Shown here piece by piece: positions 37,805 through 45,693 of a DNA stretch of 47,665 nt. Position 1 is the first letter of the stretch; every line of letters starts with the position of its first letter. The DNA comes from Solirubrobacterales bacterium (GTDB taxonomy: Bacteria > Actinomycetota > Thermoleophilia > Solirubrobacterales > Solirubrobacteraceae): positions 1-47,665 of the forward strand of contig JAOPZS010000032.1 in the NCBI GenBank assembly GCA_025963965.1, written 5' to 3'. The notes under the pieces were generated by a model. It did no database searches, was not told the origin of the DNA, and worked only from the letters and a program-made list of their open reading frames with translations. The translations under genes and the position numbers were made by a program.

Positions 37805-37825
37805 ATATAATCATATAATTATATA
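37804..37825. promoter_or_regulatory. AT-rich palindromic operator of the ArsR-AHSA1 operon
   Basis: 22 bp reading TATATAATCATATAATTATA at its core (first 20 of 22 shown) with one mismatched pair. It contains TATAAT on both strands. It overlaps the ArsR start codon and stands out in a GC-rich genome, fitting an ArsR-type repressor site. Confidence 0.65.
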
Positions 37826-37852
37826 AGTGCTAAGGCATACGAGATGGCCGGC

Positions 37853-37879
37853 TGTCGATGGAGCCGGGCGTCGTTCGTT
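37853..37879 (+). promoter_or_regulatory. ECF42-type promoter of the DGPF-sigma operon
   Basis: TGTCGA (37853-37858), 17-nt spacer, CGTT (37876-37879). From memory ECF42 promoters have TGTCGA at -35 and a CG-rich -10, which suggests autoregulation. The promoter is followed by AGGAGGT at 37904-37910 and ATG 37914. Confidence 0.5.
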
Positions 37880-37913
37880 TCGAGGGTGTCCATACTCTGC
37901 AACAGGAGGTCAC

Positions 37914-38258
37914 ATGCAATACCTCGTCCAGATCTTCACCGGCGACACGATGGCAGCGTGGGAGCGGCTTTCCGAGCCCGAGCAGGAGGCGGTCTCGCAG
38001 GAGTACTTCGCGATCTCAAGCGCGCCAGGAGTGACGGGCGGCGCGCAGCTGCAGCCGCCGGACACGGCGACCACGGTGCGCGTCCAGGATGGGCGCACGC
38101 TGACAACCGACGGGCCGTTCACCGAGACCAAGGAGGCGCTCGGCGGGTACTACCTGTTCGAGGCCGGCGACCTCGACGCGGCGATCGAGCTGGCCGCGCG
38201 CATCCCAGCCGCAAGGCTGGGCGGGGCGATCGAGGTCCGGCCGCTGGTGGCGCACTGA
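37914..38258 (+). CDS. DGPF/YCII-domain protein
   Basis: 114 residues of the YCII-related fold: [19 protein letters not shown] and the DGPF motif in [20 protein letters not shown], with a catalytic-like acidic pattern. DGPF proteins are the typical partners of ECF42 sigma factors, with unknown activity. A strong AGGAGGT is 3 nt before the ATG at 37914. Its stop (TGA 38256-38258) overlaps the presumed start of the sigma gene. Confidence 0.92.
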   Translation: MQYLVQIFTGDTMAAWERLSEPEQEAVSQEYFAISSAPGVTGGAQLQPPDTATTVRVQDGRTLTTDGPFTETKEALGGYYLFEAGDLDAAIELAARIPAARLGGAIEVRPLVAH

Positions 38259-39445
38259 CCGAGGAGCTTTTCCGCGAGCAGTGGGGCAGGGTGCTCGCCG
38301 CACTGGTCGGCTACCTCGGCGACTTCGACCTCGCCGAGGACGCCGCCCAGGAGGCATTCGCGATCGCCGCCGAACGGTGGCCGCGCGACGGGCTGCCGGC
38401 AAATCCCGGCGCCTGGCTGATCGTCACGGCACGCAACAGGGCGATCGACCGCATCCGCCGCGAGCGCACTCTGGCGGCGCGCACCCACCTGCTCGACGTG
38501 CCCGAGCCCTCAAGCGACGAGCCCGATGTGAACGACGCGTTCCCCGACGAACGACTCGAGCTGATCTTCACGTGCGCCCATCCGGCGCTCGGCCTCGACG
38601 CCCAGGTTGCGTTGATCCTGCGCGCGCTCGGCGGTCTGAGCACCGCCGAGATCGCCCGCGCCTTCCTCGTCTCGGAGTCGACCATGGCACAGCGGCTCGT
38701 GCGGGCCAAGCGCAAGATCGCCGCCGCCGGCATCCCGTTCCGCGTGCCTCCGTCGCATCTGCTGCCCGATCGCCTCGCGGCGGTGCTGGCCGTCGCGTAC
38801 CTGATCTTCAACGAGGGCTACGACGGGCGCCCGCAGCTGGCCGAGGAGGCGATTCGCCTCGGAGCGAGCCTCGCCGAGATGATGCCCGACGAGGCGGAGG
38901 TGCAGGGGCTGCTCGCGCTGATGCTGCTGAGCGAGTCCCGCCGCGCCGCCCGGCTCCATGACGGCGAGCTCGTGCTGCTCGCAGATCAGGACCGGACGTT
39001 GTGGGACGGCGCGCGCATCTCGGCCGGCCTCACTGCGCTGGAGCGGGCTCGCGCGCTGCGCGGGGCAGGGGGCCGCGACGGGCCTCACCCGAGCGGCGGC
39101 CCGTACACGATCCAGGCTGAGATCGCCGCCCTGCATTCGGCGCCGGCGCGCGACTGGGGGGAGATCTCCGCGCGCTACGAGGAGCTCGTCGCGTTGACCG
39201 GATCTCCGGTCGTGGCGCTCAACCGTGCCGTCGCGGTGGCCGAGGCGGACGGTCCCGAGGCGGGGCTCAGGGCGATCGAGGGCCTGGACCTCGACGGCTA
39301 TCACTACCTGCACGCCACCCGCGCCGAGCTGCTGCGCCGGCTCGGCCGTGGCGAGGACGCCCGCGAGGCCTATCTCCGTGCCCTCGAGCTGGTGCGCTCG
39401 GAGGCCGAGCGGCGGTTCCTCGAGCGCCGCCTGCGCGAGCTGTGA
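38255..39445 (+). CDS. ECF42-type RNA polymerase sigma factor with C-terminal TPR-like extension
   Basis: 396 residues from the CTG at 38255 (see finding). Sigma region 2 at about 5-80 ([34 protein letters not shown]), region 4 at about 105-165 ([31 protein letters not shown]), then the large DUF6596/TPR-like extension ([40 protein letters not shown] text) known to be needed for ECF42 activity. No anti-sigma gene is adjacent; the extension replaces one in this family. No ATG, GTG or TTG fits the N-terminus. Confidence 0.9.
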   Translation: MTEELFREQWGRVLAALVGYLGDFDLAEDAAQEAFAIAAERWPRDGLPANPGAWLIVTARNRAIDRIRRERTLAARTHLLDVPEPSSDEPDVNDAFPDERLELIFTCAHPALGLDAQVALILRALGGLSTAEIARAFLVSESTMAQRLVRAKRKIAAAGIPFRVPPSHLLPDRLAAVLAVAYLIFNEGYDGRPQLAEEAIRLGASLAEMMPDEAEVQGLLALMLLSESRRAARLHDGELVLLADQDRTLWDGARISAGLTALERARALRGAGGRDGPHPSGGPYTIQAEIAALHSAPARDWGEISARYEELVALTGSPVVALNRAVAVAEADGPEAGLRAIEGLDLDGYHYLHATRAELLRRLGRGEDAREAYLRALELVRSEAERRFLERRLREL

Positions 39446-39460
39446 GCCTTCAGGTGCGAC

Positions 39461-39805
39461 TCAGACGAACATTTCGCCGGCCGAGGAGATCGTGCGCAGA
39501 TGCTCTCCCACGCCCGTCACGCTCAGCAGCCGCTGCACCTGCTGGGAACCCGGCGTCACCGCGAACTCCTGGCCGCGGCGCCAGCACTGCTCGCGTGCCG
39601 CAAGGATGATGCGCAGCCCCGTCGAGTCGAGGAACGTCAGCCCCTGGAGGTCGAGCACGACCGTCTTGGCCGCCGCCAGCTCCGAGCTCTCGATCGTGTT
39701 CTGCAGCAGCGGCGCATTGGCCATGTCCAGTTCGCCCTCGAGCTTCACGACGGCCCGGTCGCTCTCCTGCCGCAAATCGATCCGGAGCTGCTCGATTGCC
39801 CCCAT
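39461..39805 (-). CDS. STAS-domain anti-sigma factor antagonist (RsbV-like)
   Basis: 114 residues. The STAS fold carries the phosphorylation-site motif FLDSTGLRIIL with Ser in DSTGL (about residue 61), like RsbV/SpoIIAA. It would bind the RsbW-type kinase when unphosphorylated, freeing the sigma factor. Its direction is opposite to the ECF42 gene, 15 bp away from its end. ATG 39805 is fixed by the promoter. Confidence 0.92.
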   Translation of the reverse strand: MGAIEQLRIDLRQESDRAVVKLEGELDMANAPLLQNTIESSELAAAKTVVLDLQGLTFLDSTGLRIILAAREQCWRRGQEFAVTPGSQQVQRLLSVTGVGEHLRTISSAGEMFV

Positions 39806-39811
39806 GCGCGA

Positions 39812-39817
39812 ATTCTA
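39812..39817 (-). promoter_or_regulatory. -10 hexamer of the STAS gene (leaderless)
   Basis: TAGAAT on the minus strand followed by 6 nt and ATG 39805. A TTGCAT lies 19 nt upstream of it as a plausible -35, making this the clearest promoter of the leaderless set. Confidence 0.55.
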
Positions 39818-39878
39818 GCCATACCTCTGGTGTGCGATGCAACCCCCGCACGCTCGCTCGCAGGCACCTGGTCCGAGT

Positions 39879-40340
39879 TCAGACCAGGCGCTTGTGCATC
39901 CGTACCTGGGTGCCGCCCTCACCGGAGCGGATCTGCACGAGGTCGCAAAGCTCGTTGGCGATCCACAGCCCCCGGCTTTCATGCGCAGAGGTCCCGGGAC
40001 GCACTCGCCCGATCGTCGCATCGGCGATCCGTCCGTTGTCCTGCACCTCGCATACGAGCGTGTCGCTCATCCGCCACAGCCGCATCATTCCCACGCCGCC
40101 GGCGTGACGGACGCTGTTCGTGGCGATCTCGTGCGCCGAGAGCACCAGCTCGTCGGCGGGCTCCGGCATCATCCCCTCGCGCGCGGCCCATCCGGCGAGC
40201 AGCTGGCGAAGCTCGTAGAGGTCCTCGGCCGCGAACGGAATCTCCCACAGGTCGCCCTGAGGCTTCGCCAGCTGGCCGTCGAGGGCCGACTCTGGGATTC
40301 CGGTCATGTGCCGGACCGTGTCCGGGCTACCAGCGGCCAT
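39879..40340 (-). CDS. RsbW-like anti-sigma factor / HATPase
   Basis: 153 residues from ATG 40340 (ATG 40307 also possible). A GHKL ATPase fold with N box EIATNSVRHAG, G1 DNGRI and a GTQVRMHKRL end; the G2 loop SRGLWIANELCDLVQI is present. The product should phosphorylate a STAS antagonist and bind a sigma factor. Start at 40340 overlaps the end of the preceding small-protein gene (14 bp), suggesting coupling. Partner assignment among STAS/SigB in this island is inferred. Confidence 0.88.
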   Translation of the reverse strand: MAAGSPDTVRHMTGIPESALDGQLAKPQGDLWEIPFAAEDLYELRQLLAGWAAREGMMPEPADELVLSAHEIATNSVRHAGGVGMMRLWRMSDTLVCEVQDNGRIADATIGRVRPGTSAHESRGLWIANELCDLVQIRSGEGGTQVRMHKRLV

Positions 40341-40500
40341 ACCACCGACGCCTGCCGCCGGCGGCTGGGACGCCGCCGAGGAAGAACCCGATCAGCCAGA
40401 GCAGAACGGCGATCACGAGCACGATCCACAGCACGTGAACGGCAAAGCCGAGACCGCCGAAGATCAGAAGTATCAGGACGAGCGCGACAAGAGGGAGCAC
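40327..40500 (-). CDS. Small hydrophobic membrane protein (DUF5670/lmo0937-like)
   Basis: 57 residues from GTG 40500: MLPLVALVLILLIFGG and VHVLWIVLVIAVLLWLIGFF form two membrane segments, with a short basic RRRWYGRW end. Such actinobacterial hydrophobic proteins are often linked to general stress (family knowledge, moderate). A GAGG lies 5 nt upstream. Alternative start GTG 40506; a longer upstream frame to 40605 runs over the promoter. SigB-like promoter at 40567-40593. Confidence 0.72.
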   Translation of the reverse strand: MLPLVALVLILLIFGGLGFAVHVLWIVLVIAVLLWLIGFFLGGVPAAGGRRRWYGRW

Positions 40501-40566
40501 GTCCACCTCGCTTTCCGCTTTGAGCGCGCCCGCGACACCGGGTGTGTCCAGTAGCGCATCATCACA

Positions 40567-40593
40567 ATGCCCCAAAGGGCGGTCCGCCAAACC
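40567..40593 (-). promoter_or_regulatory. SigB/SigF-type promoter
   Basis: On the minus strand GGTTT (40589-40593), 16-nt spacer, GGGCAT (40567-40572). Consensus of the SigB/F class is GTTT-N14-17-GGGTAT, so one mismatch. It would drive the small hydrophobic protein and the RsbW-like gene, giving feedback on the sigma system. Confidence 0.45.
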
Positions 40594-40919
40594 AAACGGC
40601 GGCACCTACTCGGCCATCGTTGCGGCCGGTCTTTGGACCTTTTGGCGACCCGCACGAGTACTTGCATTTGCTTGTTTAGAGCTGGCGATTGGGGGCAAGA
40701 AGGGACTATCAGTGTCGCCCTGCGGACGGTCGGCCGCGCGCCCCCTGCGGTCGCCGTCTTACCGGGGGTGGCAGTGAGTGGCATGTCGGCCGGTTTGCCC
40801 CGACGCAGCCCGGCCGGCATGCCGCGTAGTTCTCGGACGACTCACGGTGCGGCGGCCGCAGCTGCGCGCCGTCTCGCGTCAGGCGCGCGCGGTGGCGGCT
40901 CCGGCGGCGCTGGGGGATA

Positions 40920-41040
40920 TGCGCCATGGTTATACGCGGCGGCTGGGTGGGTCCATGCGTTGCCGGGAGCGTGCGCCATGGTTATACGCGGCAGCGGGGT
41001 GGGTCATGCGTTGCCGGGGGCGTGCGCCATGGTTATACGG
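40920..41040. repeat. Tandem repeat, about 51-52 bp, 2.3 copies
   Basis: Units begin at 40920, 40972 and 41023 with TGCGCCATGGTTATACG. Units 1 and 2 continue through a G-rich region (GGGTGGGTC) to ATGCGTTGCCGGG and differ by three substitutions and one missing base; unit 3 breaks off after 18 nt. It lies downstream of the dual-HATPase gene in a 570-bp region with no other convincing gene. Confidence 0.8.
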
Positions 41041-41077
41041 GGGCCCGCTCGTCGTATGAGCTGCCGGTGAAGCCGGG

Positions 41078-41920
41078 TCAGCTGCGCTGAGCGAGCTTCA
41101 CGTCGAGCATCTCGGCTGAGCCCGCCGCGGAGACCTCGTGCCCGTCGGTCAGGCGCTCGAGCACAGGGCCCAAGCCGTCCATCGCGGTGTCTCCGAACAG
41201 CGCGCCGGCGCGGCCGGTCTGCAGCGGCCCGATGCGAATCTCCAGATGCCGAGGCGCGACGCTGACGCCCACGCTCAGGTGCCCGGCGCTCATCGAACCG
41301 TCGGTATGGGCGACGAGCGCGTCGGCCACCAGCTGCGTGTCGGAGATGCGGTCCGTCGAGAAGTACGCGCGGGCTGCCAGCGTCGAGAGCACGCGTGGCA
41401 CCACGCCTCGCGCCACCGATGTCGGGCCGACTGTCATCAGTGTCACGTCCCCAGGCGTCGTGTGGTCGATCGCGGCGAGCTCGGCGCCGTCGTCGCTCTC
41501 GCACTCCTCCAGTGGGTCGGTGAAGGCGGCCTCGAAATGCATCGCCACCTCCGTGCCGCCCCCGGGGACGTCGCGGAACTCGACGCTGTCGCTCAGAGCC
41601 TGGATCACCGGTAGCCCGATGCCGCCGGTGACCTCCTCCGTCGCCGTCACCCCGGGGAGGATCCCCGAGCCGTGGTCGCGCACCATCGCGTCGAGCCCGC
41701 TCGAGCTCGTCGTCAGCTCCACCTCGAACGGGCCTTCGCCGCCGCTGTAGGCGTGCAGGACGACGTTGTTGCACGCCTCCGTCACGGCCGTGCTGACGTC
41801 GTTCAGCGCAATCGGGTCGAGCCCGACGGCCTCCGCCAGGCCGGTCAGGGCCTGACGGACGAGCAGAACGTTCTCCGCTCGGTTGGAGAGGCTCAGCCGG
41901 ACGTTCGGCGTACCGGCCAT
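41078..41920 (-). CDS. Dual HATPase anti-sigma-like protein (RsbW-type)
   Basis: 280 residues. Residues 5-130 are a full RsbW-type GHKL domain: N box STAVTEACNNVVLHAY, G1 DHGSG, G2 GGIGLPVIQAL, GGGTEVAMHF. Residues ~150-280 look like a second, degenerate copy (ISDTQLVADALVAH, MDGLGPVLERLTDGHEVS, EMLDVKLAQ) without the N-box Asn and the DxG motif. It follows sigB by 86 bp on the same strand, which makes it the likely anti-sigma factor of SigB. Confidence 0.85.
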   Translation of the reverse strand: MAGTPNVRLSLSNRAENVLLVRQALTGLAEAVGLDPIALNDVSTAVTEACNNVVLHAYSGGEGPFEVELTTSSSGLDAMVRDHGSGILPGVTATEEVTGGIGLPVIQALSDSVEFRDVPGGGTEVAMHFEAAFTDPLEECESDDGAELAAIDHTTPGDVTLMTVGPTSVARGVVPRVLSTLAARAYFSTDRISDTQLVADALVAHTDGSMSAGHLSVGVSVAPRHLEIRIGPLQTGRAGALFGDTAMDGLGPVLERLTDGHEVSAAGSAEMLDVKLAQRS

Positions 41921-42006
41921 GGACCCTCAGGCCGGGATTCTCGACAGCGCCGGCTCAGCTTCAGGCCGGCTCCCTGAAGCGGTCTCAGCCGCATGGCGCT
42001 AGACGC

Positions 42007-42813
42007 TCAGCGCGCCTGGCTCGGCGCGTCGGTCAGTGCTCGCAGCTGGTCCAGGGAACGACGCAGCAGGCGCGAAACCTGCATCTGCGAGATCCCGACC
42101 CTTTCCGCGATCTCGGTCTGCGTGAGATCCTCGACGAAGCGCAGCTGCAGAACGAGGCGGTCGCGGGCGGGCAGGTGCCCGAGTGCCGAGCTGACAGTCG
42201 CGTCGAGCTCGACGAGCTCGTAGCGCTCGTCATCCCGGCCGATCGTGTCGCCGTACGGGACGACATCGTCGTCACCGCCGCCGCGCGGGGCATCGAGCGA
42301 GACCGTCTCATAGGCACGGATCGCCTGCAGGGCGTCGATCACGTCCTCCACGTCGAGCTCGAGGTACTCGGCGAGCTGGTTGACGCTCGGCGCGCGACCG
42401 GATTCGTTGGAGATGCGCTCCTGCGCGTCCCGGACCTTCAGCGCCCGCTCCTGGGCGCCCCTCGGGACGTGGATCGCCCAGCCGGAGTCGCGGAAGTAGC
42501 GGCGCATCTCGCCGAGGATCGTCGGTACCGCGTAGGACTGGAACGGGTGGCCCCGCTCGCCGTCATAGCGATCGATCGCCTTCAGCAGCCCGAGCGATGC
42601 GACCTGGAGCAGGTCTTCGAAGGGCTCGGAGGAGCGGCCGTAGCGGCGTGCCAGGCTGCGCGCCAGTGGCATGAAACGGCGCACCAGCTCCTCGCGTGCC
42701 GACTCGTCGTCGTGCTGCTGCCAGCGCTCGAACAGGCGTACGACATCGCCGTCGGCGACCGCCGTGTTGCCGGCTCGTGATCCGATTGTTGGGGTGACAG
42801 CCGTGCTCGGCAT
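42007..42813 (-). CDS. RNA polymerase sigma factor, SigB/SigF family
   Basis: 268 residues: region 2 (EPFEDLLQVASLGLLKAIDRYDGERGHPF, shortened), RYFRDSGWAIHVPRGAQERA diagnostic of the SigB/F/G group, region 3 (SVNQLAEYLELDVEDVIDAL) and region 4 (LTQTEIAERVGISQMQVSRL). General-stress or developmental sigma factor controlled by partner switching with RsbW and STAS proteins nearby. AAGGGAGCTGAGG precedes the ATG at 42813. Confidence 0.95.
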   Translation of the reverse strand: MPSTAVTPTIGSRAGNTAVADGDVVRLFERWQQHDDESAREELVRRFMPLARSLARRYGRSSEPFEDLLQVASLGLLKAIDRYDGERGHPFQSYAVPTILGEMRRYFRDSGWAIHVPRGAQERALKVRDAQERISNESGRAPSVNQLAEYLELDVEDVIDALQAIRAYETVSLDAPRGGGDDDVVPYGDTIGRDDERYELVELDATVSSALGHLPARDRLVLQLRFVEDLTQTEIAERVGISQMQVSRLLRRSLDQLRALTDAPSQAR

Positions 42814-42865
42814 CCTCAGCTCCCTTCGTCGGTTCTGACAGCTACAAAATACTCAGCGTTGCCGC

Positions 42866-42889
42866 TGTCCCGCGCATTCTACGCCAAAC
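42866..42889 (-). promoter_or_regulatory. Possible promoter of sigB
   Basis: Minus strand: GTTT (42886-42889), 14 nt, GGGACA (42866-42871), a weak SigB-class match. A TAGAAT in the spacer could instead be a housekeeping -10. Confidence 0.25.
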
Positions 42890-43017
42890 GGGCGACATGT
42901 GGGTGCATTGTCCAGTCAGGGTTCAAACATATGTCCACGTGTAAACCCCGCGTACACCAGGGCCGCCCCGTTGACGGCGGCGCCGGCGGGACACGATCCC
43001 GTGCCGCCGGGTCGAGC

Positions 43018-43023
43018 TAGGCT
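43018..43023 (+). promoter_or_regulatory. -10 hexamer of the class III aminotransferase (leaderless)
   Basis: TAGGCT followed by 6 nt and ATG 43030; no ribosome-binding site. Confidence 0.5.
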
Positions 43024-43029
43024 CAGCCG

Positions 43030-44427
43030 ATGGCAGCCGAGCAGCCCGCGACGATCGCCGCGACCCTCGCCGCTCGCACCGGCGAGGAGATGGCGCTGAA
43101 CGACCGTTACCTGAATCCGCAGATGGGCAGGATCCTGCGCACGCTCGGGTTCGACAAGGTCTGGACGGGCGGCGACGGGGCGCACCTGATCGACGACAGC
43201 GGCGAGCGCTATCTCGACCTGTTCGGTGGGTACGGAGTGTTCGCTATCGGGCGCAACCACCCGTCCGCGATCGCCGCCGTGAGGGAAACGATGGAGGCGG
43301 CCACGGCCAACATGCCGCAGCTCGGCGTGACCCTCCTCAGCGGCGTCCTCGCCGAGCAGCTGCTCGCCCGCGCTCCCGGCAGCGTTGCTGCGATGGTCCC
43401 CGCCAACAGCGGAACAGAGGCCGTCGAGGCGGCGATCAAGGTCGCGCGCGCCGCCACCGGGCGCCCACGCGTCCTGTACGCCGAGCACGCCTTCCACGGG
43501 CTCACGCTGGGCTCACTCTCGTTGAACGGCAACGCCGAGTTCCGCGACGGCTTCGGCCCGCTGCTGCAGGGCTGCCAGGCGGTGCCGTTCGGCGACGCTG
43601 CCGCGCTGACAGACCAGCTGGCCCGCGGGGACGTCGCTGCGCTCGTGCTCGAGCCCGTGCAGGGCAAGGGCGTCAACCTGCCGCCCGACGGCTACCTGGC
43701 GGAGGCGCAGCGCCTTTGCCGCGAGGCGGGCACATTGTTCGTGTGCGACGAGGTCCAGACCGGCGTCGGGCGCACCGGCAGGTTCCTCGCGCTCGAGCAC
43801 TGGGGCCTGCAGCCCGACATGATCTGCGTCGCCAAGGCGCTGTCCGGTGGGCTCGTCCCGATCGGGGCGCTGCTCGTCTCGCGCGCCGCCTTCGAGAAGG
43901 TGTTCGACGGCATGGAGCGGGCAGTCCGGCACGGCTCGACCTTCGGCGGCAACGACCTCGCCGCGGCAGCGGCGCTGGCGACGCTGCAGGTGATCGACGA
44001 GCAGCGCCTCGTCGAGCGCTCCGCCAGCCTCGGCGAGCTGCTGCTCGAGCTGACCCGCCCGCTCGTCGAGCGCTACGAGATCGTGCGCGACGTCCGTGGC
44101 CTCGGGCTGATGTGGGCGATCGAGTTCGGACCTCCGTCCGGCGCCGTGGGGCGCCGTCTGTGGGCGGGCGTGGAGGGGCGCCAGCCGGGACTCTTCTCGC
44201 AGCTGATCACCGTGCCCCTGTTCCACGAGCACCGCATCCTCTGCCAGGTCGCCGGCCACCACATGAACGTGATCAAGGCGCTCCCCTCGCTGACCGTCGA
44301 GGAGGAGGAGATCCGCCGCTTCGCCGCCGCCCTCGAGCAGACCGTCGCCGCGGCCGAGCGCTACCCGGCAGCGCTGGCGCGCTTCGGCCTGCGCACAGGC
44401 CTGCGCGCCGCACGGGTCCGGCGTTAG
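43030..44427 (+). CDS. Class III aminotransferase (PLP)
   Basis: 465 residues. PLP enzyme of the ornithine/acetylornithine/GABA aminotransferase group: NSGTEAVEAAIKVARAATGR, HAFHGLTLGSLSLNGN, the ICVAKALSGGLVPIGALLVS active site with Lys269, and CDEVQTGVGRTG with the PLP Asp. The C-terminal ~60 residues are longer than usual and helical. The neighbourhood gives no pathway, so the amine substrate is unknown. Starts ATG 43030. Confidence 0.9.
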   Translation: MAAEQPATIAATLAARTGEEMALNDRYLNPQMGRILRTLGFDKVWTGGDGAHLIDDSGERYLDLFGGYGVFAIGRNHPSAIAAVRETMEAATANMPQLGVTLLSGVLAEQLLARAPGSVAAMVPANSGTEAVEAAIKVARAATGRPRVLYAEHAFHGLTLGSLSLNGNAEFRDGFGPLLQGCQAVPFGDAAALTDQLARGDVAALVLEPVQGKGVNLPPDGYLAEAQRLCREAGTLFVCDEVQTGVGRTGRFLALEHWGLQPDMICVAKALSGGLVPIGALLVSRAAFEKVFDGMERAVRHGSTFGGNDLAAAAALATLQVIDEQRLVERSASLGELLLELTRPLVERYEIVRDVRGLGLMWAIEFGPPSGAVGRRLWAGVEGRQPGLFSQLITVPLFHEHRILCQVAGHHMNVIKALPSLTVEEEEIRRFAAALEQTVAAAERYPAALARFGLRTGLRAARVRR

Positions 44428-44464
44428 CCGGCCCGGCCCACGCAGGCCCCGAGCGCACCTGGCG

Positions 44465-45679
44465 CTAGCCGAACACATCCGTCCCGAACGTGCTCGGCAC
44501 CGTCGCGGCGTCGGCGAGGCGCGGCAGCCCCAACAGTGTCTCCCAGCTGGCGAGCGAGGAGTAGTGGTTGTAGGGCGTCGCGCTGAGCGTGCCCGGCTTG
44601 ATGAGCGGCGAGAGCAGGATCGCCCCGACACGTCCCCCGCCCGGCCCCGTGATGCCCGGCATCGGCGAGCCCGGCCCCGGCGTCTCTTCGCAGCACGCTT
44701 CCGTTTCGGAGTTGGACGCCTCGTCGAAGACGATCTCGAGCAGCCCGTTCTTACGGTACGCCGCCGAGCTCGTGATCTTCGGCACCCACGTTTCGAGGAA
44801 CCCATCGATGTCGGCCAGGGCCGAGGCGCCGCTCGGCTGGCTGGTGCACGGGTAATCATGGCCGTCGTTGCACAGGTTCGGCGTGATGAACGACAGTGCC
44901 GGCGTCCGGGAGACGTGCAGCAGATCCTTGGCCAGTCCCGTCTCGCCCTTCAGCGCTGCCGCCGGCATCGCGCCCGTCGGGGAGCCGAGCGCGACGACGT
45001 GTGCGTCGCAGAAGGCCGCTTCGTCGATCACCGAGTGGAAGTACACGAACGGGTCGTGGCGTGTGGCGTAGCCGTCCCCCGGCGCGGCTTTCTGCGTTTC
45101 GTCGGTCGCTCCGACCGCCGGGCGCCCGCACGCGGCCGCCTCGCGGTTGGGGTCGTTGCCCATGTCCTCCTGGTAGGCCTTCCAGCTCTTGCCTGCCGCC
45201 GACAGCTGGGTCCCGATGTTGGGAACCTCCGCGGGGTACACGCAGCCCGTTCCCGTCTCCACTCCGCTGGGCAGCATCGTCGCACCCGTGAAGTCGTCGA
45301 ACTGCGGACAGTCAGCCTGGTTCTGCGCGTTGGGCGGTTGCCCGGAGACGAGCGAGATGTAGTTGTCGTTGCTGGCGTGTCCCGTGGCGTAATAGCTTTC
45401 AAGCAGCGCCCCCTGGGACGGCAGCGTCTGCGCCAGGTAGGGGTCGGCGCTCGGGTTGCCGAAGGTCGCCGCGTAGCCCTGGTTCTCGAGCACGATCACG
45501 AAGATGTGGCGAACCTTCGGCGGCTTGGGCGACTTCGAGGCGGCGGCGCTCGACGGGCCGGTCATGGCGGCGCAGAACACCACGACGAGCGCCAGTGGCG
45601 CGACCCAGCTGCTCGCCGCCGATCGGCGCCGGCCTGGTCGGGCAACGGGCTGTCGCGGCGGTGCAGACGTCAGGCGCAT
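44465..45679 (-). CDS. Secreted phosphoesterase, phospholipase-C/acid phosphatase family
   Basis: 404 residues, N-terminal signal or anchor (about 25-48, after a basic RRRSA). HIFVIVLENQGYAATF opens the phosphoesterase (PF04185) fold, followed by YYATGHASNDNYISLVSG and a C-terminal HYSSLASWETLLGLPRL. Six cysteines suggest disulfides. It starts 14 bp after the stop of the PLC gene; AGAAAGAGG precedes ATG 45679. Substrate unknown. Confidence 0.88.
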   Translation of the reverse strand: MRLTSAPPRQPVARPGRRRSAASSWVAPLALVVVFCAAMTGPSSAAASKSPKPPKVRHIFVIVLENQGYAATFGNPSADPYLAQTLPSQGALLESYYATGHASNDNYISLVSGQPPNAQNQADCPQFDDFTGATMLPSGVETGTGCVYPAEVPNIGTQLSAAGKSWKAYQEDMGNDPNREAAACGRPAVGATDETQKAAPGDGYATRHDPFVYFHSVIDEAAFCDAHVVALGSPTGAMPAAALKGETGLAKDLLHVSRTPALSFITPNLCNDGHDYPCTSQPSGASALADIDGFLETWVPKITSSAAYRKNGLLEIVFDEASNSETEACCEETPGPGSPMPGITGPGGGRVGAILLSPLIKPGTLSATPYNHYSSLASWETLLGLPRLADAATVPSTFGTDVFG

Positions 45680-45693
45680 CGATCCTCTTTCTG

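Noticed and set aside
40665..40705. Plus-strand GTTT-N15-GGGCAA as another SigB promoter
   Set aside because: No convincing gene follows on the plus strand; kept as chance.
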